Shown: positions 29,086-39,300 of the stretch, piece by piece
Position numbering within the stretch: position 1 is the first letter of the stretch
Layout of the letters: the number at the start of each line of letters is the position of its first letter
Source of the DNA: a virus
DNA length: 56,310 nt
IMG/VR virus record: IMGVR_UViG_3300044617_001003
Span: 1-56,310 of that record
Reading direction: 5' to 3' (one strand)
The notes under the pieces: generated by a model
Seen by the model: the letters and a program-made list of their open reading frames with translations, nothing else
Databases searched by the model: none
Told to the model about the DNA's origin: nothing
Made by a program: the position numbers and the translations under genes

Positions 29086-30089
29086 GACACGAACACCGGG
29101 AGGACTTTTGTGACCCTGTCGTGGTCGTGATCGACGATGATCAACGACTGCGATGGCGGCTGGTATTCCGCCTTGATTCTGTCGGCGAACGCGTTGTGGC
29201 CGATCAGGCTCCCGTTGGCCACGAAGCGATACGGGAGCCACGAAAAGCAGTGCCAGTGGCCGAATACGTCGAGTGACACTCGCCTGGAGATATTCCAGTT
29301 CGCGATGGCTTTGTTGGCCGGAATGGTCAGCCCGCCGACGCCGCCGCCAAACCGGATCGCGTGACCGTGGTGAAACCTGACCAGAAAGCCGTCGAGATCG
29401 ACGACATTGAGATACCCCTTGCCGACCTGCCACTGAACGTGCTTGCGTTTCTCGGACGCCGCCATCGTCAGGTAGAGGTGCTGCTCGAACGAATGCTCGT
29501 TCTCGGTGGCGATGCGGGGCTTGTGTGTCGTTCTGCCGTGATTTCCGCTGGCCGTCGGCACCAACACCGGCGCGATTTCGGCCATGGCGTCGATGACGCC
29601 GCCCAGCCGCTCGCCGGCCCACCGCGTTGCAGCCAGCGGCGCCAGTTGCGTCGTCTCGACGAGGTCGTCGTGGATGTGGCCAGTGATGAAGTCCCCGAGG
29701 GCGGCGACTACGATCCGTCGGATGTTGGTCAGAGACTTCTCGTGCTCAATGAGCATCGACGCCCGCTGCACGAGTTGCTGGATCCGGCGCTCGGCGATTT
29801 CGAGGGAGTAGTCGTTCCCCGGGACGTTCGTCGCCGGGTCGACTCGTTCCTCAACGTGCCAATCGGAGCAGACGAGAATGGCCGTGGCGTCGGGCCGGCC
29901 GCCTCCGGACTTGGCCCTGCCGATTTTCTTGGGCCGCACGCCAGCCAGCGCCGTCAGGCTTTCGTGGGCCTGCTTCTCGCGTTCGAGTTGCCCGAGGGCC
30001 GCCTCGTATTTCTTGCGGAGGGCCGACAGTTCGCCGCGCAGTCGCGAGGCTTCTGCGTCCGCCGCAACCGCGATGACTCGATCTTTCAT
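29082..30089 (-). CDS. Calcineurin-like metallophosphoesterase with N-terminal coiled coil
   Basis: A 335-residue protein. Residues 10-50 form a coiled coil. The phosphoesterase motifs follow in order: VCSDWHVEE, GDFITGHIHDD, GNHGR, FHHGHAIRF and FGHWHC. These are all metal-binding positions of Mre11/calcineurin-type enzymes. Probably a DNA or nucleotide phosphodiesterase; phage examples often sit beside dNTP enzymes, as here. The start at 30089 overlaps the stop upstream (ATGA). Confidence 0.8.
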   Translation of the reverse strand: MKDRVIAVAADAEASRLRGELSALRKKYEAALGQLEREKQAHESLTALAGVRPKKIGRAKSGGGRPDATAILVCSDWHVEERVDPATNVPGNDYSLEIAERRIQQLVQRASMLIEHEKSLTNIRRIVVAALGDFITGHIHDDLVETTQLAPLAATRWAGERLGGVIDAMAEIAPVLVPTASGNHGRTTHKPRIATENEHSFEQHLYLTMAASEKRKHVQWQVGKGYLNVVDLDGFLVRFHHGHAIRFGGGVGGLTIPANKAIANWNISRRVSLDVFGHWHCFSWLPYRFVANGSLIGHNAFADRIKAEYQPPSQSLIIVDHDHDRVTKVLPVFVS

Positions 30090-30424
30090 TTTCCGGATAT
30101 CCACAGGCGAAGGGTGTCCAGGCCGCATGGCTTGATGCCCCGGCTGGACTGCAGGTCGGCGAGGATGGCGCGAGACAGCGACATCGCGGTCACGCCCGTT
30201 CCGCCGGCCTGAAACTCTGCCCGGATCTCGACGAGGTCATTTCGGACCTCTTCCGGCAGGGTGTCAAACCATGTCTGCCTGCGCTGCCCCGCCCTTGCCG
30301 CATCGAAGACGCGATCACGAAGGCGGCTTGCGATAGCCGAGCGACCAGAGGACGCGGGCGATGTCCCTGGCGGCCTCGGTGATGGTTTCTTCCGACATCT
30401 GGGGGAAGCAGGCGTGGAGGCACT
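30086..30424 (-). CDS. Small helical regulator-like protein, start uncertain
   Basis: The sure part is the last 78 residues (about RDRVFDAARAGQRRQTWFDT, LPEEVRNDLVEIRAEFQAGG and LDTLRLWISGK), which look like a small HTH protein of phage origin. No ATG, GTG or TTG lies directly before this part. The ATG at 30424, with GGAG ten bases upstream, is used here, but it overlaps the zincin gene by 110 bases. A rarer start codon nearer residue 34 is possible. Confidence 0.45.
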   Translation of the reverse strand, partial: SASTPASPRCRKKPSPRPPGTSPASSGRSAIASRLRDRVFDAARAGQRRQTWFDTLPEEVRNDLVEIRAEFQAGGTGVTAMSLSRAILADLQSSRGIKPCGLDTLRLWISGK

Positions 30425-30605
30425 CATGAATAATGGTCTCCAGAAGAGCGCGGCCCTTGAGCCGCTCGTCGACAAGAATCTTCCGCTCAGTCAGCGGATT
30501 CTTGGGGTCGGGCCAGTTCGCCCAGCCGGCCGCAGCGCCACGCAGCCGCGTGAACCGCAGGAGCCACTTGACTCCGGCCAACGTGAAGTGGTGGTCGGTC
30601 GGCAT
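30315..30605 (-). CDS. Small HExxH metalloprotein
   Basis: A 96-residue protein. ALLETIIHECLHACFPQMSE contains the zinc-binding HExxH (IIHECLH), followed by a helix typical of phage zincin-like proteins. It also has NPLTERKILVDERLKGR before the motif. Similar small proteins occur in many phages and are often called SprT-like; a peptidase activity is likely, with unknown substrate. Confidence 0.65.
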   Translation of the reverse strand: MPTDHHFTLAGVKWLLRFTRLRGAAAGWANWPDPKNPLTERKILVDERLKGRALLETIIHECLHACFPQMSEETITEAARDIARVLWSLGYRKPPS

Positions 30606-30636
30606 CTGTATAGTGTCGCTGCGTAGCGTCTGTGGG

Positions 30637-31875
30637 TCAAGGCAGTTTGCGCGTCCACCAAGTTTGATCTACGCCAAGTTCGACGCGGCCTCCGAACGCC
30701 TCATCGACAGCCCGCTTGACCCCCCACTTGCCGCGCCGCTCCATCGGGTGATCGTAGTCGTGGCCCCCGATCCAGCCCCCCGGCCGAACCTTCGGCAGCC
30801 ACGCCGCGATGTCTGCGGCAACGGCCTCGTAGGTGTGTTCGGCGTCGATGTAGCAGAGGTCAAGGGAGCCATCTTGGACAGCGCTGGCGCCAGCAATGCT
30901 GTCACAGTCCAAGATTCTGGGAGAGTACGGCGCCGTGAGCCCAGCCGCCCTGCCCTTGACGACCGCCCACTGGGCCTCCGTCAGCGAGGCGGCCAAGTCG
31001 CCGCTGTCCCGGTATCGGTCGCCCGCGACAGACCACTGATCGACGAGCGTGGCCTTCGACTGCGGGCGGCGTGACAGCACGCCGAGGGCGTTGTACCCGT
31101 CAGCGACGCCGACCTCGGCCCACGATGACCCGTCTGCGAGCCGCTGCGCGATTTCGTCGCACGGCGACTTCTGCCACCGCGTTCGCTGAATCCGCGCCCG
31201 GCGCCTGGTCGGCCCGGTGAAGTGGTAGATGAAACCGTTCATCACTCCCGTGTTGTGTTCCGGCCGGTGGGCCTGTGCGGCTGCGACCACGTTCCATTCG
31301 TGGGGGAGCCAAGTCACTTTTGCGTCGGTGTTGTCGATGAGGACAGATAGGGACGCCTGCTCCGGCAGTCTCCATTTCGTCCACCCCGCAGACTCGCCGA
31401 CTCCCCGGAGGTGCCGAAACAGTTGCTCGTGATGCCGGGGCGAGTAGAGAAACAGCCCGCCGTTGAGATGCTTGCTGTCGTGGCAGGGCTCCATTCCCAT
31501 CCGCGCCGCCCAGACGCGGACGCACTTGTCTCGGTGCCTGCTGATGATCGACGCGGCGCTCTCTGCGCGGTCAAACTCCGGTGGGTCGAACTGCCGTGCG
31601 GAAACGACGCCGATGTGGTCTTCTGGCACGAGGTCAAACGGGCTGGGCGCATCCCACCGGATCAGCATATCGGCGTCCAGTTGGATCACGCGGTCGTAGT
31701 CGGCCAGCCTGAGAGGCGCGAACGCCTTCTGCCAGAAGTGATGGATGTCGCGGAGCGGCTCGGTGAACTCGACGAAGTCGCACCCCCACCTGTCGCACGC
31801 CGCCAGAAACGACTCGCGGCTTTTCTGGTGGATGCAGCCGCCTCCGACATTCAAGACAGCCAAGGCCAGTTTCAT
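30637..31875 (-). CDS. Two-domain glycan enzyme: glycosyltransferase plus SAM methyltransferase
   Basis: A 412-residue protein. Domain 1 (1-240) is a GT-A glycosyltransferase of the glycogenin/GT8 type: DRVIQLDADMLIRW with DxD at 67-69, then KHLNGGLFLYSP. Domain 2 (about 250-412) is a class I methyltransferase of the Methyltransf_24 type: WAEVGVADGYNALG, CYIDAEHTYEAVAADI, PGGWIGGHDY. The two steps, sugar transfer and methylation, probably act on the same glycan. It is next to a second two-domain glycan enzyme, with a 4-base overlap. Confidence 0.8.
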   Translation of the reverse strand: MKLALAVLNVGGGCIHQKSRESFLAACDRWGCDFVEFTEPLRDIHHFWQKAFAPLRLADYDRVIQLDADMLIRWDAPSPFDLVPEDHIGVVSARQFDPPEFDRAESAASIISRHRDKCVRVWAARMGMEPCHDSKHLNGGLFLYSPRHHEQLFRHLRGVGESAGWTKWRLPEQASLSVLIDNTDAKVTWLPHEWNVVAAAQAHRPEHNTGVMNGFIYHFTGPTRRRARIQRTRWQKSPCDEIAQRLADGSSWAEVGVADGYNALGVLSRRPQSKATLVDQWSVAGDRYRDSGDLAASLTEAQWAVVKGRAAGLTAPYSPRILDCDSIAGASAVQDGSLDLCYIDAEHTYEAVAADIAAWLPKVRPGGWIGGHDYDHPMERRGKWGVKRAVDEAFGGRVELGVDQTWWTRKLP

Positions 31876-33146
31876 GCCCCACCTCTGACAACGTGAGAAA
31901 TCGCCGCAGCCTTCTGATCGTCGCTGGGCGATATGCCGAGGAAGTCGACCATGCTCTCGACCGCCTGCGCCGGGTCGGCCAGAAGTGCGTCGTGGCGAAC
32001 GTCAAGAACCGCTTCGGCCGGGAGCGACGCAAGGAACTTCTCCTTCTCCTCCCAGAGCCACCGCTGGACGGCCTCGCACTGCTCGTCCGTCGCGGCCAGC
32101 CACCCGCGAGACTTGGCGCTGCGTCGCTTCAGCGAATCAATGGAATCTGCCAGCGGCCTGTCGCAGTGAATCACCTTCAGGCCGTCGCCGCAGATCGAAA
32201 CCAAGTGGTCGCCCGCCGCGCACAGGTGCGGATACTTTCCGCCCACCAGCCCGCTGCCTCCTCGGCTGGCGATCCACCGAGAGAGCCGCTGGCCGAACTC
32301 GCCCTGGTCTGCGACGCCCACGGTCGGGAACCTCGCCGCTCGCTCGCATAGCCGCGCCAGACCGACGGCCTCGCCGCCGCCGCCGTTGCGGGCCTCGTAT
32401 CCGCCTAGTTTGTCGCCCATGTTGACGCCGAGTTTGTGCAGCATCATTGCAATGCAACTCGACCCGCTTCGGTGCAGCCCAACGACCGCCACGAACGGCC
32501 GCGAACTGGACTTTCGGTGCCACCACCGCTCAGGCACCTCCTTCCACGAAACGTCGCTCTTGCCGTCAGCGGCCTGACCGCAGAGCCACTCCTCCGGTGC
32601 GTAGCACGGGATGAGTTTCGCCTTGTGCATTCGGCCGTAGTGATGGTCGATATGGTTTCGGTCTACCCAGTGATCGCAGGCGTTGAGCCACTGGTAGGCC
32701 TCTCGCATCGCTGCGGCCCCACGCAACGCATAGGCGTGCGTGCGGTTGATGTTCTTTGCCTGCACCACGCCCGCCGCGATCCGCTCTGCTCGCTTCAGAT
32801 GCTGGCCGCCGAGATACGCCTGCCCCCAATCCTGCGGAACCGCGCGGAAGAATCCGTCGGCCTTGTCCGAGAAGCCATCGCAGAAAGTGGCGTCGTCCTC
32901 GAAGATCAAGACGGACTCGACGCCGTCGTTGAGGCACTGCTCGATGATGCTCAGGTGGCTTCTGTAGCACCCCCAGGCGCCGCCGCCCTGCTTCCACCAC
33001 GCCGGGTGCGGGGCGAGTTTTCCGTCCACGGCCGGGAAGACCTCGATCTCGCCCAGGCGGAAGTCGACAGGGACTCGCGACAAGAATGCTTCGAGCCTTT
33101 CGGGCCGCCGCTTGAGCGACACGACGCAGACGCGGCCGAACTTCAT
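31872..33146 (-). CDS. Two-domain glycan enzyme: GT25-like glycosyltransferase plus sulfotransferase
   Basis: A 424-residue protein. Domain 1 (1-210): VCVVSLKRRPERLEAF, WGCYRSHLSIIEQCL and LIFEDDATF (acidic residues 83-85) are the signatures of GT25 lipooligosaccharide transferases. Domain 2 (about 217-424): VAVVGLHRSGSSCIAMML is the PAPS 5'-phosphosulfate loop of sulfotransferases, with VIHCDRPLADSIDSLKRR as the 3'-phosphate side. It would transfer a sugar and then sulfate. Such a fusion is unusual for a phage and may decorate virion or host surface. Confidence 0.8.
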   Translation of the reverse strand: MKFGRVCVVSLKRRPERLEAFLSRVPVDFRLGEIEVFPAVDGKLAPHPAWWKQGGGAWGCYRSHLSIIEQCLNDGVESVLIFEDDATFCDGFSDKADGFFRAVPQDWGQAYLGGQHLKRAERIAAGVVQAKNINRTHAYALRGAAAMREAYQWLNACDHWVDRNHIDHHYGRMHKAKLIPCYAPEEWLCGQAADGKSDVSWKEVPERWWHRKSSSRPFVAVVGLHRSGSSCIAMMLHKLGVNMGDKLGGYEARNGGGGEAVGLARLCERAARFPTVGVADQGEFGQRLSRWIASRGGSGLVGGKYPHLCAAGDHLVSICGDGLKVIHCDRPLADSIDSLKRRSAKSRGWLAATDEQCEAVQRWLWEEKEKFLASLPAEAVLDVRHDALLADPAQAVESMVDFLGISPSDDQKAAAISHVVRGGA

Positions 33147-33535
33147 TGTGCGCCCCACTTTCCGACCGGGCACGACTGATCGGCCCACGACAGTTTGCTC
33201 AGGAACTTCTTCTCTCGGACGATCGGGCAGCCGCACTTCTTGCAGGCACTGCCGTCGAAGAACTCGCACCCTCGGCAGATGGCGTACCGCCGCTCCACCT
33301 CAGACTCGGTCGCCATCGGGGCTCCGGCGGCAACGTGCTTCGAGGCCGCCGAAACGAAGTTGATAGCCTTGCGAAGCAGCGTCGGCCCTGGCTTCGGGCG
33401 CGGGTAGTCCTTGTGCGACTCGTCCACCGTGATTGTGTCGCCGTCCTCGCTGACGATGCACGCGCGCACCTCGTCAAGCGTGTATCCGCGCTCGCTGCAT
33501 CGCTTCTCAAACGATGATCGGCGGCCTGTGATCAC
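33143..33535 (-). CDS. Cys-rich zinc protein of the tail region
   Basis: A 130-residue protein started at a GTG in a GTGA overlap (33532-33535). The C-terminal half has CRGCEFF, CKKCGCPI and CPVGKWG, a multi-Cys metal site seen in many phage tail-cluster proteins. The N-terminal half is mixed alpha/beta with VSEDGDTITVDESHKDYP. Confidence 0.65.
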   Translation of the reverse strand: MITGRRSSFEKRCSERGYTLDEVRACIVSEDGDTITVDESHKDYPRPKPGPTLLRKAINFVSAASKHVAAGAPMATESEVERRYAICRGCEFFDGSACKKCGCPIVREKKFLSKLSWADQSCPVGKWGAQ

Positions 33536-34059
33536 GGGAACTCGTTGCAGTCGACTGTTGGGACGAGGTAGTCTTGATCGGGGTCGTTGGGGCATGGAAT
33601 CCCGCCACACGCAGCGGACTCACCGCCCACTGGGTCGCCGCCAAAGATTTGGTATTGCTCGAATGGTCCGTTTGTCGTCGCCGTGTCTGTGATGTCAGTC
33701 AGTTCGCCGTCCTCGCATTTGTAAAGTATGAACTTTTCCCATTGCGACGAGACGTAACTGTAGAAGCCGGGAAATCCAAGCGACGCAGACGCTACAAGGC
33801 AGGAGTTTGTGGCGCGCCACCAGAACCAATCGCAGTTGCCGAGTGCCTCTGGGTAACCTTCGGCGTACTGGACGCCGGTAGGGCCACCGCTTCCGGCAAC
33901 GAGCGCGGTCTTCGCATACCCTTGGTAGATGACGACTGCGGTTCCTTCTGGCGTACACGGCTCTTTGGAGTCTTCGATCAGAGACTGCGATATCTCGCAG
34001 TTCGCGCAGGAGCATCCTCCGCAGCATTCGCACGCGCCGATATTCGATGTCTGCGGCAT
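33532..34059 (-). CDS. Cys-rich minor virion protein
   Basis: A 175-residue protein. The N-terminus has a tight Cys cluster (CECCGGCSCANC) and the C-terminus further Cys residues (CGGIPCPNDPDQDY, VDCNEF). The middle is aromatic and strand-rich. Probably a disulfide- or metal-stabilised tail accessory. Coupled to the neighbours by ATGA and GTGA. Confidence 0.6.
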   Translation of the reverse strand: MPQTSNIGACECCGGCSCANCEISQSLIEDSKEPCTPEGTAVVIYQGYAKTALVAGSGGPTGVQYAEGYPEALGNCDWFWWRATNSCLVASASLGFPGFYSYVSSQWEKFILYKCEDGELTDITDTATTNGPFEQYQIFGGDPVGGESAACGGIPCPNDPDQDYLVPTVDCNEFP

Positions 34060-34829
34060 CAGTCAACCACCACTGCGCATATCGTTGTCTTTGTGACTTG
34101 TATCTGGCCGCCGACGCACTGAACGTCGGTGACGACTTCGATGTTTTCGCACGGCGGCGGGGGTGGCGGCGGCGAGCCGCTGCTAGACGAGCCACTGCTG
34201 CCGGGCGATCCGCTGCTCGACGGCTCGCTGCTGCCGGACGAGCCGCTGCCCGAAGACCCGCTGCCCGAAGACCCGCTGCCTGAAGACGATGAGTAACTGC
34301 TGCCCGACGACGAGTAACTGCTATCAGAAGGCTCGCTACCGCTGCTGGACGACGACGACGGCGGCGGCCCGCAGTCGCACGACATGATTTGCAGAATCTT
34401 CCAGAAGAACTCGACTTCGTCGCCCCCGCTGCCGCCTCCGTACCTACTGTCACGAATCGCCTCGACGACCGTGCCCGTCGGGGCCGGCGCGTTGATGTTC
34501 AACTGCTTGACGAGATTGTAGACCCTTACGGAGTTCGATACGTCAAACAGTTCTTCGTCGGCGAGGCCGTTCTCAACGTCCTCGAACGCAAGGCAGTCGA
34601 CATCGGTGATGCGAACCTCGACGCCGAAGGCGCTCAGGCACGGCGCGAGGCTGCCGGTGAGCCTGAAGTATTTGCTGCCCTTCGGCCTCTGAGGCACGCT
34701 TTGCAATCGCACCGGCACGTTCGCGGATCCGCCGGCCCCGAGCGGCGTGCCGCTGGTGCGCGCGATGACATCGCGAAGTTTGTCGCGAAGCCCGGGGCCG
34801 ATCAAGTATCGCTCTGGCCTCTGAGCCAT
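34059..34829 (-). CDS. Minor tail protein with Ser/Gly low-complexity linker
   Basis: A 256-residue protein. Residues 1-150 are a folded domain (KYFRLTGSLAPCLSAFGVEV). Then about 70 residues of Ser, Gly and Pro repeats, and a poly-Pro run, lead to a 28-residue C-terminal strand pair with three Cys (CENIEVVTDVQCVGGQIQVT). The low-complexity part is a flexible linker holding the end domain away from the tail; Ser-rich tracts are also good glycosylation sites, and glycosyltransferases are encoded next door. Confidence 0.65.
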   Translation of the reverse strand: MAQRPERYLIGPGLRDKLRDVIARTSGTPLGAGGSANVPVRLQSVPQRPKGSKYFRLTGSLAPCLSAFGVEVRITDVDCLAFEDVENGLADEELFDVSNSVRVYNLVKQLNINAPAPTGTVVEAIRDSRYGGGSGGDEVEFFWKILQIMSCDCGPPPSSSSSSGSEPSDSSYSSSGSSYSSSSGSGSSGSGSSGSGSSGSSEPSSSGSPGSSGSSSSGSPPPPPPPCENIEVVTDVQCVGGQIQVTKTTICAVVVD

Positions 34830-35923
34830 CAGAACAGCCTCAGTCCGAGCGTGTTGAAGTCGTATTCCCTGTAGATCCGATACCGCCAGACGAGAACCTT
34901 TGGGTTGGCGCTCTCGGACAGCGGGTATCCGTCTGATGTGAGCGGGACAGGCTGCGCAGAAGGAACCTGCGAGGCGCCGCCATTTTCGTACTCGAACACC
35001 CTGACCATGGCTCTAACTTTTTCGTTGGGGTCGATCCCCTCCGGGAGTGCGAGCGGGGTCTTGATTTTTCCATTCTCGTGACGGAGCGGCTGGCCAAAGC
35101 GGTCGATGAACGCAGCGGCGGCGTTGGGATTGAAAGACTTGACGTTGAAACCCGTGACAGGGATGGCAACATCCCAGCCGATGTCCACTTCCCGCATTAC
35201 GCCGCTTTCGCCAGTAATGAATGCTGGGTTCTCTTTGTAGAGAAACTCGTAGGTCGCCGACCAGCCGCGAAAGATCCCACTGCCCCACGCCTCGACGACA
35301 GGCGACGACTGAATGGACCGCAGCAAGACGGTGGCCCTTGGGAATGTCCGGCCGCCGATCCTCATTTCATTGCTATTGATTCGCCCCACGGCGTAGGTTT
35401 TCGCCAGCGGATCGAGTGTTTGCGGCTGCACGACAGAAATGGTGACAATCGGCTCAAGCCGCACGACGCCGTCGTACATATCTCCGACGGGGTTCGCCGC
35501 AGCCGTTGCGCCATTTAGCGTCTCATCGTCGTTCACGAACCGCCACGTTCGGACGGGCGACTCGTAGGTGGCGACGCTCGTCGTCCAGTTGGCGGGCCTG
35601 ATCTCCGGCGCGCCTCCTCCACCCCCCCCGCCGCTGCCACCCCCACCCCCGCTCGAAGCCCTGGTCGCGTAGTTGAACGTGGCCAGCAGAACCATGCGGC
35701 TCTCGCCGTCAAATCTGCCCTCGAACGATTGGCAGAAGATCCCGGGATTCGACGGGTGCTGGTCGCCGACATAGACACCACAGACGCCCTGGAAATCGAC
35801 GTACTCGCCCGGCTCATCGAGAACGATCCGAAAAACCCTGGTCAGGGAGTCGGCAATCGCCCCCTCGTTCGACGAGCGGGTAAACTGTGCCCCTGTGGCG
35901 ATTTCAGATACTGCCTGCGGCAT
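34829..35923 (-). CDS. Minor tail protein (distal tail or baseplate)
   Basis: A 364-residue strand-rich protein with one poly-Gly run (about 89-105). LTRVFRIVLDEPGEYVDFQG near the start and VLVWRYRIYREYDFNTLGLR at the end look like assembly surfaces. Position right after the tape measure and a small protein suggests a distal-tail or hub protein. No family name is certain. Confidence 0.65.
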   Translation of the reverse strand: MPQAVSEIATGAQFTRSSNEGAIADSLTRVFRIVLDEPGEYVDFQGVCGVYVGDQHPSNPGIFCQSFEGRFDGESRMVLLATFNYATRASSGGGGGSGGGGGGGAPEIRPANWTTSVATYESPVRTWRFVNDDETLNGATAAANPVGDMYDGVVRLEPIVTISVVQPQTLDPLAKTYAVGRINSNEMRIGGRTFPRATVLLRSIQSSPVVEAWGSGIFRGWSATYEFLYKENPAFITGESGVMREVDIGWDVAIPVTGFNVKSFNPNAAAAFIDRFGQPLRHENGKIKTPLALPEGIDPNEKVRAMVRVFEYENGGASQVPSAQPVPLTSDGYPLSESANPKVLVWRYRIYREYDFNTLGLRLF

Positions 35924-35925
35924 GA

Positions 35926-36294
35926 TCAGCCCTCTGTGATGTCGACGCGAAGCCTGGCGCCTGTCGTTCCCTTGGCTTCGTACTCAGTGCCGCTGGCGAG
36001 CCTGAGCAGCGCGGCCTCGCCGGCGCGCAGCGTTGCGAAACTCAGAAACGATCCGCCAGCATCGACGCCTATGGCGCAGGTCGACGCGGTGTGCGTCGAT
36101 AAGTTTCTCATGTACGCCAGACCTACGGCCCCGAGATTTGCCGTGCTTAGGCCAACGGCGGTGGACGAGAGCGTGTAGGTCTCGCTGCGGAGACCCGTCA
36201 GGTTCATGTTCGCGGTAACGCCGCTGACGCTCACCGTGTTGTCGAGGTTGTCCTTCGAGACGCGAAGTGATACTGAATAAGTGATGTCTGCCAT
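35926..36294 (-). CDS. Small tail-tip or tube-like protein
   Basis: A 122-residue beta-rich protein (YSVSLRVSKDNLDNTVSVSG). Similar size and composition to the tail tube genes at 41309 and 41695. It follows the tape measure directly and may cap the tube. Confidence 0.6.
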   Translation of the reverse strand: MADITYSVSLRVSKDNLDNTVSVSGVTANMNLTGLRSETYTLSSTAVGLSTANLGAVGLAYMRNLSTHTASTCAIGVDAGGSFLSFATLRAGEAALLRLASGTEYEAKGTTGARLRVDITEG

Positions 36295-36303
36295 GCTGCT
36301 TCC

Positions 36304-39300
36304 TTACAGGTTCAGGACACCGGGCGGTGCGCCGTTTTCTCGTGCGATCCGAACAAGTTCTTCGAGGCTGGACGACTGCTTCTGCAGTTCGACGAGGTCT
36401 TGGTTCCTGGCCGAGTCGTCGCCGCGCAGGAGCCGGTTGAGTTCGGCGGCCCCCTGAGCCGTCGTTACGTCGCTGGCCTGGAGCGCCGCTCGCGACGGCC
36501 CTTGCAGGACGGCGTTCTGGACTTGGTCGGCGAGGCCGAAGATGGCTGGGGCTGCGGATCGAAACGATTCACCTATCAACCGCTGCTGGTCTGCGGCGAG
36601 GTCTTGCGGGTTGCCGATCTGGCCGGCATCGAAAGCGGCCTGAAGATCGCGGAGGTTCCGGCCAAGTTCTCGGCCAGCCCTCTCGGCTGGACTGAGGGCG
36701 AGTTCGCGGCCACGGGCCTCGGCATTTTGCCGCTCCGCAATCGCGTTGGCTTCGTCTCTCGCCGCGATCGCCGAAGGGTCGGCCTGCGCGGCGGCGTCAA
36801 CCTGATCCTGCAGACGGCGTCGCTCCGCAATCAGCGCGTCGCTGTTTGCGGCATTGCCTGCCAAGAGCGACTCGTTGATCTCTCTGATTCGGCGCAGAGA
36901 CTCCGAGTTCGGGTCGACATCCCGCTCGATCCGCGTCCTGGCTGCGGTAACGGCATCCTGAACGCGAGCATCGGCAGCCCTCTGCTCGTCAAGGTCTCGG
37001 CGTGCCCTGTCAGCGTCAATCCGGTCGGCGTTGGCAGCCCCAGGCGCGGCGACCGCACGACGGGCCTCTTCCTCTCGCTGGGCGGCGGCCTGCACGTTTG
37101 CAGCCGACTCCTGAGCGGCCTTGTCGAGAGCCTCGGCAAAACGAGACAGCGCAACTGTGGCGGCCTCGACGGCAGCGGCCTGCTCGGCCAGACTCTGCAG
37201 TTGGGCCTGGGCCGCCTCCCTGACGACAGCATCCCTCGGGGACGCCTTCAGCGATTCTTCGACAGTCGTCCTCTCGGCCTCGATCTCCCGGAGCCGTCTG
37301 GCGAAGGCGCCGGAGCCGAAACCGCTTGACTGAAGCGCTGCCGCAGCACGTTCGGCGATAGCGGCTGGAGTGCCCTGCGGATCGACCGTTGACCTGATGC
37401 GGAGAGCCCTGGCGGCCTGTGTCGCTGCGTCCCGCTCGGCACGGCTTGCGTCAATCTTTGCCGTCTCTTCGGCGACGATGCGATTCCTCTCCGAGTCGTC
37501 GATCCTGCCCCTCGACAGGTCTTCGTTTGCCCTGGAGATTCGCTTCTCGGAGGCCTGAATGCCTTCGGCGAGGGCGTCGAGAGACCCCTGAATGGCGACC
37601 GCCTCGGGGATTCCGCGCTGAAGTGCGGCTGCGGCGTTCTCCTGCGCGGTGGCCAAGGACTGCGACGCGCTCTTGAGCGACTTGAAGAAGTCCGCAAGAT
37701 CGCCTTCGCCTTGCAGCCTGAGCCGAAGTTGCTCAAGTTCGAGAATCGCCTGATTGGCCGCCTGCGCGGCGGCCGTTTCAAAGCCAAATGCCGTCTGGTT
37801 GCCAATTGGCGACAGTTGGTCGATGAGATCCTGAATGCCGCTGGACTGCGCGGCGCGGTCGGCTGGCGAGTCCCCGAGCGGAAGCCCACGGGCGATGATC
37901 TGCGCCCGGCCGGCTGCCGCCCGAAGCAGCGGGCTCGCGTCGTATCCGAAGGCGGCGCCGGCCGACTCGCCGAGCCTGCCGGTCGCAATGGCGTCGACGG
38001 TCCCGGTGATGCCCTGAATGTTCCTTCTCGCCCGATCAAGGGCAGTGCCGACTCCGGCTACTGCGCCGGAAACGTCAGCGCCTGATGGCTGCCCGAGCGA
38101 GAGAAGCCTTTCTTCGTCTTGCGAAATGCGCCTCGCGAGTAGCGCCCGTTGGCGCCGGATGGCGATGGCCCTGCCCGGCGAGGAGGCCTCTTCCTGCTGC
38201 TGCGCAAGCCGCTCGTCCTGCGACAGTCGGCGGACGCCAGCAATGTCCGTCGTCAGGAGGGACGCGCCCTGGAGTTCTCGCTGCTGACGAACGATCTTCT
38301 CAAGCGAATCCGCGAACTCGCTGGCCGATCGCGCTGCCTCAGAGAAAGCCGCCGACCCGAGGTTGCCAAAAGACTCTACGCTCTGCGCGACTTGCGATGC
38401 GAGGTTCTTCTGACGCTCAAAAGCCTTGCCAAGCGCCTTGCTCGTCTCCTCCGCTTCCTTCGCCGCCGTGACGTACCGGAGCAGCGCGCTGACAACCTGA
38501 CCGCCAATGACAACGCCAAGGCCGATTGCAAGGCCGGTGGTTGCCGAGAGTCCGGGGATGATTCCGGACTGCCCGAGAAGCAGGCCGAGTTGCGTGATGT
38601 TGTTGCCGATCGCACGAAGGCGGTACTCAAGCCCGCCCGTCGCCGAAATCAGATCGTCGATGGCGAAAAGCCCCTGCTGCGCCGCCAGTTGCGCCACGGC
38701 GGCGCTGCCGACTCCAAAAGAACCCCTGTTCTTTAGCCCTCTTTCGGCTATGGCCCTGGCGCGGTCACGGCTAATGCCAATCGCGCCGCCCTCTCGGGAC
38801 GCATCAGATACCGTGTCAATAAATGCATCACTTCGCTGCCTTGCCGCGAACTCGACAGCGCGCCTGGCGCGGTTCCTGCTTTCCTCGCTCTTGAACTTTC
38901 CGTCGGCGATCTTCTGCTGCTTGGCGGCGAGTTTCTCAAAGAACTTCAGGTCTCGGTCGATTGCCTGCTCGACTGTTCTGCGGCCAGAAATGTTTCCTGC
39001 CTCGAAGTTTCCGGCCAACTGTCGCCCGGTAGAGATGAAACTTGCCGCGCGCTCAAGGTCGGCGCCGAGTTTGTCGCTGCGGCTGCCGGAGATGGAGAGA
39101 AACTGGTCGAACCGCTTTCTGGCAGTCTCCGCTGACTTGAGTTTTGACTCAAATGCGTCGAGTTCTGGAAGCAGCGCTGCCAGTTTTGCTCTGTAGTTGT
39201 CTAACCCCTGCGCGCCTGCGGCCGTCGTCTTTGCATCGAATGCTGAACGGAGTGTCGAGTTTGCGTCGGCGGCCAGTTTCCTGATTTTGTCGAACTCTCC

